Source of the DNA: Oceanobacillus damuensis
GTDB lineage: Bacteria; Bacillota; Bacilli; Bacillales; Amphibacillaceae
NCBI RefSeq assembly: GCF_001618145.1
Contig: NZ_KV392042.1
Span: 62,001-126,000, forward strand
DNA: 64,000 nucleotides
Direction: 5' to 3'
The notes under the pieces: model-generated
Seen by the model: the letters and a program-made list of their open reading frames with translations, nothing else
Told to the model about the DNA's origin: nothing
The model's database searches: none
Program-made: the position numbers and the translations under genes
Part shown: in pieces, positions 51,890 to 60,991 of the stretch
Layout: each line of letters begins with the position of its first letter
Position numbering within the stretch: the first letter of the stretch is position 1

Positions 51890-52876
51890 GTGAGCAAGTT
51901 ATTACAGATAAATAATTTAAAAACTGTATTTTATACAGAGGAAGGTCAAGTTCCATCGGTTGATAATGTTTCACTAGACATAAAAAAAGGAGAAACAGTC
52001 GCAATTGTAGGAGAGTCGGGGAGTGGTAAAAGCGTTACGGCTTTATCCATCTTGGGTTTAGTGCCGTCCCCAGGGAGAGTCGTAACTGGAGAAATCCTAT
52101 ATGAAGGTAAAGATTTGCTTAAAATGACTGATAAAGAGATAAAAAAGATTAGAGGAAACGAAATATCTATGATATTTCAAGAGCCCTTATCTGCCTTAAA
52201 CCCTGTCCTTACTGTGGGGAAACAAATTCAGGAAAGTATCGAGCTACATCAAAAAAAGAAAGGAAAACGAGCAAAAGAAAAGGTAATCCAACTTTTAAAC
52301 AGAGTAGGTATCCCAAGACCTGAAAAAGTCTACTACTCTTATCCCCATACGCTCAGTGGAGGAATGAGACAAAGAGTTATGATTGCAATGGCTTTATCGT
52401 GCCGGCCAAAATTAATTATAGCAGATGAACCTACTACTGCCTTAGATGTTACTACTCAAGCACAAATACTAAACCTCATGAAGTCACTAAGTGAAGAAGA
52501 AGGAACCACGATATTAATAATTACACATGATCTAGGAGTAGTGGCAGAGATGGCTGATCGTGTGGTTGTTATGTACGCTGGCCAAGTGGTTGAACAGTCA
52601 ACGGTATATGATCTTTTTGAGAAACCGGAACATCCTTATACAAAAGGTTTACTTGATTGCACACCAAAGATTCATGGTGAGTCCGAAGAGCTGCTTGCGA
52701 TAGAAGGAACGGTACCGACTATACAAAATAGACCTACAGGATGTAAATTTCATCCTCGATGTAAATTCACACATGAAAAATGTAAAGAAAAAGATCCAGA
52801 GCTATTTACAATAAAGGAAAAACAAAAAGTGCGCTGTTATCTTCATGAGAAAGTAATAGAGGAGAGATTAAAATGA
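51890..52876 (+). CDS. Peptide ABC transporter ATPase, DppD/OppD type
   Basis: A 328-residue ATPase. Walker A GESGSGKSVTALS, Q-loop MIFQEPLSALNPVL, signature LSGGMRQRVMIAMAL, Walker B LIIADEPTTALDV and H-loop ITHD are all intact. The C-terminus has the Opp/Dpp Cys-rich motif (GCKFHPRCKFTHEKC), which in homologues binds an Fe-S cluster. Start is GTG 51890 behind AAGGAGG. It overlaps the next gene by four bases. Confidence 0.92.
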   Translation: MSKLLQINNLKTVFYTEEGQVPSVDNVSLDIKKGETVAIVGESGSGKSVTALSILGLVPSPGRVVTGEILYEGKDLLKMTDKEIKKIRGNEISMIFQEPLSALNPVLTVGKQIQESIELHQKKKGKRAKEKVIQLLNRVGIPRPEKVYYSYPHTLSGGMRQRVMIAMALSCRPKLIIADEPTTALDVTTQAQILNLMKSLSEEEGTTILIITHDLGVVAEMADRVVVMYAGQVVEQSTVYDLFEKPEHPYTKGLLDCTPKIHGESEELLAIEGTVPTIQNRPTGCKFHPRCKFTHEKCKEKDPELFTIKEKQKVRCYLHEKVIEERLK

Positions 52877-53904
52877 ATGATTTAATTAGAAAGAATGATG
52901 AAATATTGTTGGAATTAAAGAATGTTAAAAAATATTACGATATTTCGAATTCATTTTTAAAGAATAAATCCTATCTTAAAGCAGTTGATGATATAAGTCT
53001 TCGTGTACGAAAGGGGGAGACGATTGGTATAGTTGGCGAATCTGGGTGCGGGAAATCTACGCTGGGCAACCTTATCATGCAAATGCTTCCGCTAACAGAA
53101 GGCCAGATTTTATTTGAGGGCGAGGATATGAGTAATTTATCGGCAAATCAATTAAGAAAAAAAAGGTTAGATTTCCAAATGATCTTTCAAGATCCTTTCT
53201 CTTCATTAAATCCACGTATGAAGGTACTCGATATTATAGCAGAGCCTTTGAGAACATACCGAATTGCAAAAGGTGAGGAGCTTGAAAACAAGGTTTATAG
53301 TTTGATGGATTTAGTAGGGCTCAATAAAAGTCAGGCATACCGATACCCGCATGAATTTAGTGGAGGACAGCGTCAAAGAATTGGTATAGCACGGGCATTA
53401 GCGCTAAATCCAAAACTAATTGTATGTGATGAACCTATCTCCGCATTGGATGTCTCCATTCAGGCTCAGATATTAAATTTATTATCAAATCTTCAAAAGA
53501 AACTGGGCTTAACCTACATTTTTATCGGTCATGGTATACCGGCAGTCAAATATATCAGTGACAGAATTGCGGTTATGTATATGGGGAAGATTGTAGAAAT
53601 TGCCGATAAAAATGAAATTGTTAAAAACCCTAAACATCCTTATACAGAAGCATTGCTATCAGCTATACCTGTACCAGACCCAAAATTAAGGGGTAACAAA
53701 AAACAGACGGTTATAGAAGGGGATGTTCCTAACCCAGTAAATCCTCCTAGCGGTTGTCGTTTTCATACTCGATGTCTTTATGCTGAGGAAAAGTGTAAAA
53801 GAGAAGAGCCTCAAATGAAAAGGTTACACTCGTACCACCAATTTGCATGTCATTATCCTATTAACCATCAAGGAGGTAAAGAGTTTGAAAACGGAACTGC
53901 TTAA
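52873..53904 (+). CDS. Peptide ABC transporter ATPase, DppF/OppF type
   Basis: A 343-residue ATPase partner of the DppD-type subunit. Walker A GESGCGKSTLGNL, Q-loop MIFQDPFSSLNPRM, signature FSGGQRQRIGIARAL, Walker B LIVCDEPISALDV, and a Cys motif (GCRFHTRCLYAEEKC). The H-loop reads FIGHGIPAVKYIS where most family members have HDLxxV: His is kept but the following Asp is Gly, a minor oddity. Its start overlaps the upstream stop as ATGA, and its own end overlaps the following enzyme gene by 20 bases. Confidence 0.91.
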   Translation: MNDLIRKNDEILLELKNVKKYYDISNSFLKNKSYLKAVDDISLRVRKGETIGIVGESGCGKSTLGNLIMQMLPLTEGQILFEGEDMSNLSANQLRKKRLDFQMIFQDPFSSLNPRMKVLDIIAEPLRTYRIAKGEELENKVYSLMDLVGLNKSQAYRYPHEFSGGQRQRIGIARALALNPKLIVCDEPISALDVSIQAQILNLLSNLQKKLGLTYIFIGHGIPAVKYISDRIAVMYMGKIVEIADKNEIVKNPKHPYTEALLSAIPVPDPKLRGNKKQTVIEGDVPNPVNPPSGCRFHTRCLYAEEKCKREEPQMKRLHSYHQFACHYPINHQGGKEFENGTA

Positions 53905-54583
53905 GTCCATCGCTAGTGCCTATGAAAGTCAATTCGCACTTAATGATTATAAAGGAAATATATTAGCTAAGCATTCTTATGAAAAAAGCTTTGGCTCTAT
54001 TCCAATTTTGTTATCTATGCCCCACAGTGTAGCTCAAATGCGGAATGGAAAATTAAAAGATTCAGATGATTATACTGGAGCAATTGGTTTATTTACCCAA
54101 AAACTTTTAGACTGTCATTGTATATATTCAACCAGAACATCTGAGGAAGATCCTAATTACGTGATCGAAGGGAAATATAAGATAGAGTTAGAGAAAATCA
54201 TAAAGAAAGGCAATATTAAGTTTGTGATAGATCTACATGGAGCATCGTCAAAAAGAAACTTTGATATAGATTTAGGAACTATTCATGGAAAAACAATGAG
54301 TAGCAATACTATTAATGAAATCAAAGAGATTTTCAGTAACAATGGCATCATGAATGTTCTTGAGAATGAAATGTTTGCAGCGACACATAAAGGGACGATA
54401 ACCTCATTTGTACATCATGAATTGAAGGTACCTTGTTTCCAAATGGAGATCAATAAAAAATTTAGAGATCCGTTAAATCGAATTGATTCATTTAAAATTT
54501 TAATAGCATCACTGGTTGATATGATTCATTATTTAAATTCTTATCATATCAATGATTTAAATGGTACTTCACATGAGAATTAA
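53885..54583 (+). CDS. N-formylglutamate amidohydrolase-like protein
   Basis: A 232-residue protein of the N-formylglutamate amidohydrolase (FGase) superfamily of zinc hydrolases. ILLSMPHSVAQMRNGKLKDS holds the first metal-type His, KFVIDLHGASSKRNFDID the second (DLHG motif), and TSFVHHELKVPCFQMEINKK the late family motif (QxE). TTG 53885 is the start because AAGGAGG lies 8 bases before it, inside the end of the DppF-type gene; a frame opening at 53843 has no site. In this operon it could deacylate N-acyl-glutamate or split a gamma-glutamyl product. Related hydrolases also degrade poly-gamma-glutamate. Confidence 0.8.
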   Translation: MKTELLKSIASAYESQFALNDYKGNILAKHSYEKSFGSIPILLSMPHSVAQMRNGKLKDSDDYTGAIGLFTQKLLDCHCIYSTRTSEEDPNYVIEGKYKIELEKIIKKGNIKFVIDLHGASSKRNFDIDLGTIHGKTMSSNTINEIKEIFSNNGIMNVLENEMFAATHKGTITSFVHHELKVPCFQMEINKKFRDPLNRIDSFKILIASLVDMIHYLNSYHINDLNGTSHEN

Positions 54584-56075
54584 CCATAAAAAAAAATGGT
54601 GTGGGGTTAGTGCAGCACATCCAAAGGCTGTTGACGTTGGTGTTGAAATTTTGAGAAAAGGGGGAAATGCCGTTGATGCAGCAATTGCTGTTTCTTATAC
54701 GCTAGGGGTTGTGGAACCTTATGCATCAGGTATAGGGGGAGGAGGGGTAATGCTTATTCATTCTGTAAATGACAAACCGATATTTTATGATTATCGGGAA
54801 ATGGCCCCTATATCTGGTGAAACTAGTAAAAGCATTGGGATACCTGGTTTTGTTTTAGGGATGGAGACGATACATTCGGAGAGAGGAACATACCCATTTG
54901 ATCAACTTATTGAACCTTCCATTCTGGTAGCTGAGGAAGGATTTGAACTAAATGATATCCTCCATAGTAGACTGCAAGAAGCAAAACACTTATCTAAAAT
55001 AAAACTACAGCAATTCTATTCTGATGAAACTCCTCATCCAATTGGCAGCATTATAAAACAAAAAAAATTAGCTTTAACGTTAAAGAAGATTAAAAGACAT
55101 GGTTCAGAGTGGTTTTATAAAGGACCAATAGCAAAGGAAATTCATAACCTTATCAACGGGCAGGAAGTTTCTGATATTTACAAATATAAAGTAATAAAAA
55201 GGGAACCTGTTGTTGGTAGGTTTTTGGAATTTGAAGTTATATCAGCTCCTCCTCCCCTTGCTGGCGTTACGTTGATTCAGGCTTTACATATGGTTGAAAA
55301 AATGAAGTTGCATGAACATGCAGATGCTAGTTTTGAATTTATTTTAGGGTTAAGTCAGATAATGCAAAGGGTACATTTAGACCGCTTAAGTACAATGGGT
55401 GATCCGGATTTTGTTGACATTGATGCTTCAAAAATAATTAGCAGTGACTATATTGAGAATATGTTTTACGAGATTTATAAAACCCCTTTTGAAGTAGCCT
55501 CATCAAAAGAGAATAATGATTTTAACAATACTACCCATTTTACTGTGGTAGATAGAGATGGAATGATGGTTTCCGTTACGAATACAATCAGCGACTTTTT
55601 TGGTTGTGGTGAAAACATAGCAGGTTTCTTCCTTAACAATCAAATGAGAAATTTTACCAAAACGTCATCTTCACCAAATGTCATTAAACCCGGAAAACGC
55701 CCACATAGCAACATAGCGCCAACAATATTATGCCATAATAACAAACCTTTTCTTACAATTGGGTCAGCCGGAGGAAAAAGAATACCAACTATGCTGACTA
55801 GGATATTATTAAGGACATTGCAAAATAACTGGTCGCTTGAAAAGGCAGTAAAGAAGCCAAGAATTTTTGCCCATGACTACACTTTGTATTTGGAAGAGGA
55901 TATAGATAGCCAAATCAAAAGTAGATTAACCAAGAATGGTTATAACGTAAAGTATCATCCAATTAATATATTTTACGGTGGTGTTCATGGATTAATGTTC
56001 GTAGATGAAGATAATGAATTAATCGGGGTCGCCGATCCGAGGAGAGGAGGCACCTCCGAAACATTGAAAATTTAA
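54561..56075 (+). CDS. Gamma-glutamyltranspeptidase family protein, cytoplasmic
   Basis: A 504-residue Ntn-hydrolase of the gamma-glutamyltranspeptidase family. The large-subunit part has AVDVGVEILRKGGNAVDAAI and YASGIGGGGVMLIHS. The self-cleavage site and nucleophilic Thr are in FNNTTHFTVVDRDGMMVSVT (about residue 324). The late conserved PGKRPHSNIAPTI and GSAGGKRIPTML are present. There is no signal peptide, unlike Bacillus Ggt, so it should act on imported gamma-glutamyl compounds. Overlapping the upstream gene, its start is either ATG 54561 or ATG 54573; neither has a clear ribosome-binding site, implying translational coupling. Confidence 0.88.
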   Translation: MVLHMRINHKKKWCGVSAAHPKAVDVGVEILRKGGNAVDAAIAVSYTLGVVEPYASGIGGGGVMLIHSVNDKPIFYDYREMAPISGETSKSIGIPGFVLGMETIHSERGTYPFDQLIEPSILVAEEGFELNDILHSRLQEAKHLSKIKLQQFYSDETPHPIGSIIKQKKLALTLKKIKRHGSEWFYKGPIAKEIHNLINGQEVSDIYKYKVIKREPVVGRFLEFEVISAPPPLAGVTLIQALHMVEKMKLHEHADASFEFILGLSQIMQRVHLDRLSTMGDPDFVDIDASKIISSDYIENMFYEIYKTPFEVASSKENNDFNNTTHFTVVDRDGMMVSVTNTISDFFGCGENIAGFFLNNQMRNFTKTSSSPNVIKPGKRPHSNIAPTILCHNNKPFLTIGSAGGKRIPTMLTRILLRTLQNNWSLEKAVKKPRIFAHDYTLYLEEDIDSQIKSRLTKNGYNVKYHPINIFYGGVHGLMFVDEDNELIGVADPRRGGTSETLKI

Positions 56076-56218
56076 ACTCTTTAAATGATATGTTTTAAAA
56101 GGAGGTGGTTAAAGGTTAATAAATGGATGGTGTATTGTAAACTTGATCATTTTAGTTCTTGGTGGAAGTATGCTTTTTCTTAGGCAAAAGTTATTTTCTT
56201 TGAAAAGGAGAGGGAGGA

Positions 56219-58651
56219 ATGAAGATTAGAAATGTCTTAAATTTTATCGGTATAGCGACTATTTGTTTGGTTTTGATTATGACATTGTTCCAACCTAAAG
56301 CGTGGGCTTCAAGTTCAGCAATTGCTACAGGGAATTCGACAACAGACGGTCGTCCAGTAGCATGGAAGAATAGAGATCATTGGTCGACAAGCGACGGGTG
56401 GAAAGTTATACCATACCACTATCAAGCTGATGGCAGCTCATTTGGAGCTGGGGATCGTTATTTATCAAGTTTCAATTACTCAGGTGTTTCAGCAATTGGA
56501 TCATCAGGAATTGATGAACATACAAGCATACAGATACCATGGGTTGGGGCAAATGACAGAGGGCTTGGACTCGTACAGGTTGCAGGGCATACTTTAACTT
56601 CAAGTTTTGCGGAAGATAATGGATTTCCAGTTTCACAGGATTTAGAAAATGGTATGAGAGCTGGCTACTTAAATCACATTATACTTTCTCGTGCTGAGCA
56701 TATTGATGATGTTGAACAAATATTAAGAGATACAAATGATGGTGGTGGCTTTAATGGAAGCTTTGCCAGAAATACTTCTACTATTATAAGTGTATTTGAT
56801 CGCTGGGGAAATGCAGCTACATTTGAGATTGATGGTGATAGTTTTACTCGTGATAATGTAACGGAAGAATATGCTCAAGATGCTAATGGATATTTCACGG
56901 CATTACATGATGATGATAAAGATACAACTAATCCGTTAGATGGTGAGTATAGTGGTTTTGATTGGAGAACTAATTTTTCAAAAGTTAATTGGACAAAATC
57001 AAATGGCTTTCCATATTTTGTTGATAATCAAGTTACAGATGTGGATGGTAATGGAAATATAACAAGTGAGGGTACAATTCCTGATGGTATACATGACTGG
57101 TCTTATTCATCAAGTGCTGTGAAACGATATCCAAGGGCAGGGATTCGTATGGATGACCCCCATTTAAAAGATTATCGCTACTTTATTCAGAAAGATGTTG
57201 GTTCATATGCATTAGGTGATAAAAATAGCATTGAAACCCTCTCAAGGAATATTGGGTATCTGCCTAGAGAGGAAAAGCCAACAGGTTGGCATTTAAATCG
57301 CTTTGTATCTACATTTGGAACTGTATTAGTTGGATCGAAAATCGATGATCCTTATGAAGGAAGATTAACTACGATTTGGGTAGCATTGGGAGAGCCAGCT
57401 GCGGGAATCTTTGTACCGATTTTTCCTTATGCAGGTGAGGTTCCTGAAGAACTAATGGATATGTACTCATCCATCAACGAAAAGCGTCGCCAAGTTTATG
57501 ACTATACGGATGATAACGCCTGTGGCTATAGTTGCGGAAGAAACTCGGACCATGATATTGATACTTATGCGTTAACAGGTGAATATTATGGTGAATCAGG
57601 TGTTATGAAATATACGTTTGATATTGAAAATTGGGCTTTTGATCAATATGATAACTTTATGACTGAGCTTAGGGATGGATCAAGAACACTCAATGAATTA
57701 AAAAGTGATATGATTCAGTGGCAAAAGGCAGTTGCACAGCAAATGAAAGAGTATTATGAAAGTGAAACAAGTATATTCCCAGCAGTTGAAGATGCTTATG
57801 TTCGTTCTGATAATCCTGATAGTAATTACAATAATTTCTTAAGTGTACAGCATGATGATCGTATATCTTATCTAAAATTCAATTTAAAAGGAGTTACAGG
57901 AAAACCAATTCAGTCTATTAAATTAAGACTCACGGAAAGTGACAATGGTTTGGCAGGTGATACAAATTTCTTTGTTACAAAGACAACTTCCTCTTGGAAT
58001 GAACAAACTGTTACTTGGAATACAAAGCCGAGTACAGATGGTAAAACATATGGGACATATAACGCGGGGCAGCTAAATGAAAATGAAGTGATTGACATCC
58101 CTCTAAATCCATCATTTATTGAACAAGGTGATGGAGAATATAGTATTGCCCTTGTCGGAAGTTCTGGTTCAATGGATGATGAATTTTCAATGAGGGAAAC
58201 ATTAAAAGGAGCAAAGATCATAGTGGAGTTTGGAGATCTCAATAATATTGAGCTTGATAATAGAGATGCAACGATGTACTCTGAATGGTCTAGTTCTAGT
58301 ACCCAGCCGAATTATTATGGTGATAATTATTTATATCGATCAACAAGTGGAACAGGAAAAGAAGTTGTATGGACACCGTATATTACAAATCCAGGGAACT
58401 ATGAAATATATTATTGGCTCCCAGACGGAACATCTAATAGAACAACAATGGCTCCATATACTATTAATTATTCTGGAGGATCCACAACGGTTTTTGTAGA
58501 CCAGACTGTATCTGGAGGACGGTGGGTTCAACTTGGTAATACAGCATATCCTTTTGAGGCAGGAATTCATGGTAACGTAGAATTGAGTAGCAGTGCATCG
58601 GATGGGAAGTATGTAATAGCTGATGCAGTTAAATTTGTAAAAGTAAATTAA
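56219..58651 (+). CDS. Secreted Ntn-hydrolase-like amidase with DNRLRE and golvesin-like domains
   Basis: An 810-residue exported protein. The signal peptide ends LFQPKAWA (residue 30). The mature start SSSAIATGNSTTDGRPVAWK, then NRD, resembles C45/C69/choloylglycine-hydrolase-type Ntn enzymes, which normally begin Cys-Thr/Ser; here only Ser is available (31-33). The hydrolase part runs to about 500. About 520-670 is a DNRLRE beta-sandwich (EDAYVRSDNPDSNYNNFLSV, SSWNEQTVTWNTKPSTDGKT) and 675-810 a golvesin-C/Xly-like module (NPGNYEIYYWLPDGTSNRTT), both typical of surface or polymer binding. Preceded by GGAGAGGGAGG. It probably frees substrates outside the cell for the importer. Confidence 0.82.
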   Translation: MKIRNVLNFIGIATICLVLIMTLFQPKAWASSSAIATGNSTTDGRPVAWKNRDHWSTSDGWKVIPYHYQADGSSFGAGDRYLSSFNYSGVSAIGSSGIDEHTSIQIPWVGANDRGLGLVQVAGHTLTSSFAEDNGFPVSQDLENGMRAGYLNHIILSRAEHIDDVEQILRDTNDGGGFNGSFARNTSTIISVFDRWGNAATFEIDGDSFTRDNVTEEYAQDANGYFTALHDDDKDTTNPLDGEYSGFDWRTNFSKVNWTKSNGFPYFVDNQVTDVDGNGNITSEGTIPDGIHDWSYSSSAVKRYPRAGIRMDDPHLKDYRYFIQKDVGSYALGDKNSIETLSRNIGYLPREEKPTGWHLNRFVSTFGTVLVGSKIDDPYEGRLTTIWVALGEPAAGIFVPIFPYAGEVPEELMDMYSSINEKRRQVYDYTDDNACGYSCGRNSDHDIDTYALTGEYYGESGVMKYTFDIENWAFDQYDNFMTELRDGSRTLNELKSDMIQWQKAVAQQMKEYYESETSIFPAVEDAYVRSDNPDSNYNNFLSVQHDDRISYLKFNLKGVTGKPIQSIKLRLTESDNGLAGDTNFFVTKTTSSWNEQTVTWNTKPSTDGKTYGTYNAGQLNENEVIDIPLNPSFIEQGDGEYSIALVGSSGSMDDEFSMRETLKGAKIIVEFGDLNNIELDNRDATMYSEWSSSSTQPNYYGDNYLYRSTSGTGKEVVWTPYITNPGNYEIYYWLPDGTSNRTTMAPYTINYSGGSTTVFVDQTVSGGRWVQLGNTAYPFEAGIHGNVELSSSASDGKYVIADAVKFVKVN

Positions 58652-58809
58652 AGGGTTTTAACATCAAAATTGGGATGTCTACTAACCTGGATAGGAAGGC
58701 ATCCCTATAAAACAAAAAGATTGATCAATTCATTAATGTAAAAAAATTTTTTGATAAAAATAATGGGATTCTGGGGTAAGACACTAAGACCTTTAAACTG
58801 GAGGACATT
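58652..58809. other. Spacer after the secreted amidase gene
   Basis: GGGATG (58672-58677) and CATCCC (58700-58705) can pair, but no T-run follows, so this is at best a weak terminator. Confidence 0.4.
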
Positions 58810-58920
58810 ATGCAAAAAAAGACTGAAGAATTAGAAAATTCAGCTTCTATGCGAACTGCTGCATACATGGTAGGAGTCCGCAAAGTGGCAGAAGCATGTC
58901 TCTATCGTGGATGGGTCTAA
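58810..58920 (+). pseudogene. C-terminal fragment of a glutamate dehydrogenase gene
   Basis: The 36-codon frame from ATG 58810 to TAA 58920 ends SMRTAAYMVGVRKVAEACLY and RGWV, which is the C-terminus of NAD-dependent glutamate dehydrogenase (RocG/GudB ends ..R(L/V)AAYMxGVxxxAEAxRFRGW). A Shine-Dalgarno-like GGAGG precedes it, yet the rest of the enzyme is absent. It looks like the residue of a deletion, and it suggests that this glutamate-themed cluster once carried its own dehydrogenase. Confidence 0.7.
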
Positions 58921-59201
58921 AAATACAATCTAGAAGTGAAAGAAAGTTGTTTCAAAAAATTCATGAAGTTAAACCGTACTGTACTGGTAAAGTAATGAAT
59001 GTATATGTTACTCCCTCAACATATGTGTATGAATGGGAACCTTTATTCTCCGTAATGAATGGTGATGGTAAAATAACGGAAGTTTACTTAGGGGTAAGTG
59101 GAATTATAAAAGATATTAAAGTAACAGTAGGTGAACATGTATTCCATAATACCATACTAGCGAACATAGAAGATGATATGAAACTTTCTGGAAGTGATTA
59201 A
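58911..59201 (+). CDS. Small biotinyl/lipoyl-like domain protein
   Basis: A 96-residue protein from ATG 58911 (or 58896, 5 residues longer; neither has a good ribosome-binding site). It fits the biotinyl/lipoyl-attachment fold: GKVMNVYVTPSTYVYEWEPL, then the hairpin MNGDGKITEVYLGVSGIIKD and KVTVGEHVFHNTILANIED. The usual MKM attachment motif is replaced by NGDGK, so modification is uncertain. It begins inside the dehydrogenase fragment in another frame. It may be a carrier-like domain or a degenerate one. Confidence 0.55.
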   Translation: MGLKIQSRSERKLFQKIHEVKPYCTGKVMNVYVTPSTYVYEWEPLFSVMNGDGKITEVYLGVSGIIKDIKVTVGEHVFHNTILANIEDDMKLSGSD

Positions 59202-59241
59202 TTACAATTTTTAAAATTAGACTTTTATTTTGGAGGATAAT

Positions 59242-59415
59242 ATGACTGTTAAAGAACTATACATTAAGGTAGAGGAAAAGAGAAAAAAGATGTATGAAAT
59301 AGCAGCTGCCAAGGGGCTTACAAACATTGAAACAATTAACTGTAGTGTAGAGTTAGATGTCTTACTTAATCAATTAATCCTCCAAACAAAACAGGAATTG
59401 TATATCTGTTCTTGA
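59242..59415 (+). CDS. Spo0E-family aspartyl-phosphate phosphatase
   Basis: A 57-residue protein with the Spo0E/YisI/YnzD pattern: two helices, VEEKRKKMYEIAAAKGLTNI and ETINCSVELDVLLNQLI. The family's SxELD motif (S-V-E-L-D) supplies the residues that attack Spo0A-phosphate, so it should delay sporulation. GGAGG stands 5 bases before ATG 59242; a TTG at 59230 overlaps that site. It follows the relics of the peptide-utilisation cluster, and its presence implies an endospore former. Confidence 0.85.
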   Translation: MTVKELYIKVEEKRKKMYEIAAAKGLTNIETINCSVELDVLLNQLILQTKQELYICS

Positions 59416-59470
59416 CTGAATTAACATAGAACTGTACTTAAGTTGGTAGATATATCTTTGTTGATATGAA

Positions 59471-59706
59471 AGTGCTGCATTTAAATTATTTTTAAGAGTT
59501 GGTCAGGCCGCTAATAACCTGCATATATCGCAACGAGGGTTAAGTAAACAAATTATGCTCCTTTAAGAAGAACTAGGGAATAATCTCTTTGAGCGTTCTA
59601 CAAAACAGTTTACTAGAGGAGGGGGAAGGGGAATCTTTATATAAAAATATTCTCCCTTCTTTTAACAATATTGGAAGAGTGGTTGATGATGTGAAAGAAA
59701 CGGGTG
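59471..59706 (+). pseudogene. Relic of a LysR regulator N-terminus
   Basis: The frame ALKLF-like AAFKLFLRVGQAANNLHISQ, then RGLSKQIMLL, a TAA, EELGNNLFERSTKQFTR, and after a shift EGESLYKNILPSFNNIGRVV matches the LysR helix-turn-helix order (..AAxxLHISQxxLSxQIxxLEEELGxxLFER..). It has a small deletion, an in-frame stop and a frameshift, and the effector domain is missing. Confidence 0.7.
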
Positions 59707-59746
59707 CCATTCCGAAAAAGAAAATACGGCATTGGAGGAGAATTTT

Positions 59747-60454
59747 GTGAAGAAAATAATTGGAATTACGACAGATATTAAAAACGAAAAATTATTAACT
59801 ACAGGTTTGGATAACATTAAATCAATCGTTAAGTCAGGTGCAGTACCAGTCGTTTTACCGAACCTGGACGACGAAGATTCTATCAATCAACTAGCTGAAT
59901 TAATTGATGGATTACTTGTTACAGGTGGCGGCGATATTGACCCGACCCTTTTTGGAGAAGAACCACATCCTAATTTAGGTGAAATTTGTCCAGACAGAGA
60001 TCGTTTTGAAATGTTGCTAATTACTAAATTACTCGAATTGGATAAACCGATTTTAGCAATTTGTAGGGGATGCCAAATTTTAAATCTAGCAACGGGTGGT
60101 GATATGCATCAAGATATCTATGCTCAATCTCAAAGACCACTTTTACAACACTATCAAAAGGCACCACGAACACATACCTCCCATTACATTGACGTAACTG
60201 AGAACTCTTTTTATCAAAAAATTGTCCAAGCAACTCGTTTTAAAGTAAATAGCTATCATCACCAGGCTGTTCGAAAAATTGGAGATGGTTTTGAGGTATG
60301 TGCAAAATCAAGTGATGGTATAATTGAAGCTTTTGAAAGTAAAAAGCATCGATTTGTCATTGGTATTCAGTGGCATCCTGAGAATCTGTTCCAAAATGAG
60401 GATATTTTTTCCTTGATATTATTTAAATATTTCGTTTATTCAATTGACAATTAA
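59747..60454 (+). CDS. Gamma-glutamyl-gamma-aminobutyrate hydrolase family protein (peptidase C26)
   Basis: A 235-residue class I glutamine-amidotransferase-like hydrolase of the PuuD type. The nucleophile elbow AICRGCQILNLATGG carries the catalytic Cys, and the C-terminal GIQWHPE supplies His and Glu. LLVTGGGDIDPTLFGEEPHP and DRDRFEMLL are family marks. It cleaves gamma-glutamyl amides in the cytoplasm, fitting the transpeptidase and importer upstream. The GTG at 59747 lies 6 bases after GGAGGAG. It is separated from the main operon by relics and a spo0E gene but has the same direction. Confidence 0.9.
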   Translation: MKKIIGITTDIKNEKLLTTGLDNIKSIVKSGAVPVVLPNLDDEDSINQLAELIDGLLVTGGGDIDPTLFGEEPHPNLGEICPDRDRFEMLLITKLLELDKPILAICRGCQILNLATGGDMHQDIYAQSQRPLLQHYQKAPRTHTSHYIDVTENSFYQKIVQATRFKVNSYHHQAVRKIGDGFEVCAKSSDGIIEAFESKKHRFVIGIQWHPENLFQNEDIFSLILFKYFVYSIDN

Positions 60455-60991
60455 CTTGTATGTAATGTACTTAGAGTTAAATGAGGGGGAAATTGATTGG
60501 GTAAGCGATTATTCACTTCATACTCAATTTGTTTCAAAACCTTTTTCGACTGATGGATACGTTGCTAGTACCACCCCTAAATTCCCCACAACCTCTTTTA
60601 CGCTTTCACGTTCTCACCTTTCGAAAAGTAATCTTTACTGTTAATAAATAACCTAGGATTATAGGCATCATTTATTGTCGTTAGTTCAAATACAAACCAA
60701 GCCTCCGAACCATTTTCTAAGCAGATTACCTCATTAGTGATAGATAGAGGGTGGATACGTTTTTTTCGCATACTTACATCTCTTACTCATTCATTGACTG
60801 TACAACCTTAAAACCTCACGTTTATTAATCTAAAAAATACCCATAAATCCACTGAAAGAGCAGTGGTCATTATTACAGGGATGGCTCTCCCCAGTAAAGC
60901 TGGTACTATTTGGACGATGTTCAGTACCCATGCAATTAAAAACAAAAATCAAGGGTATACTAAACCATATTTGCTACCAGGAGGTATTTAT
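60455..60991. other. Leader region before the RNase J gene
   Basis: No convincing gene; frames at 60444-60644 and upstream of 60992 lack ribosome-binding sites and family patterns. No riboswitch was recognised. Confidence 0.5.

Noticed and set aside
57910-58242. 110-codon frame opposite the secreted amidase
   Set aside because: Antisense to the DNRLRE domain, with no start signal.
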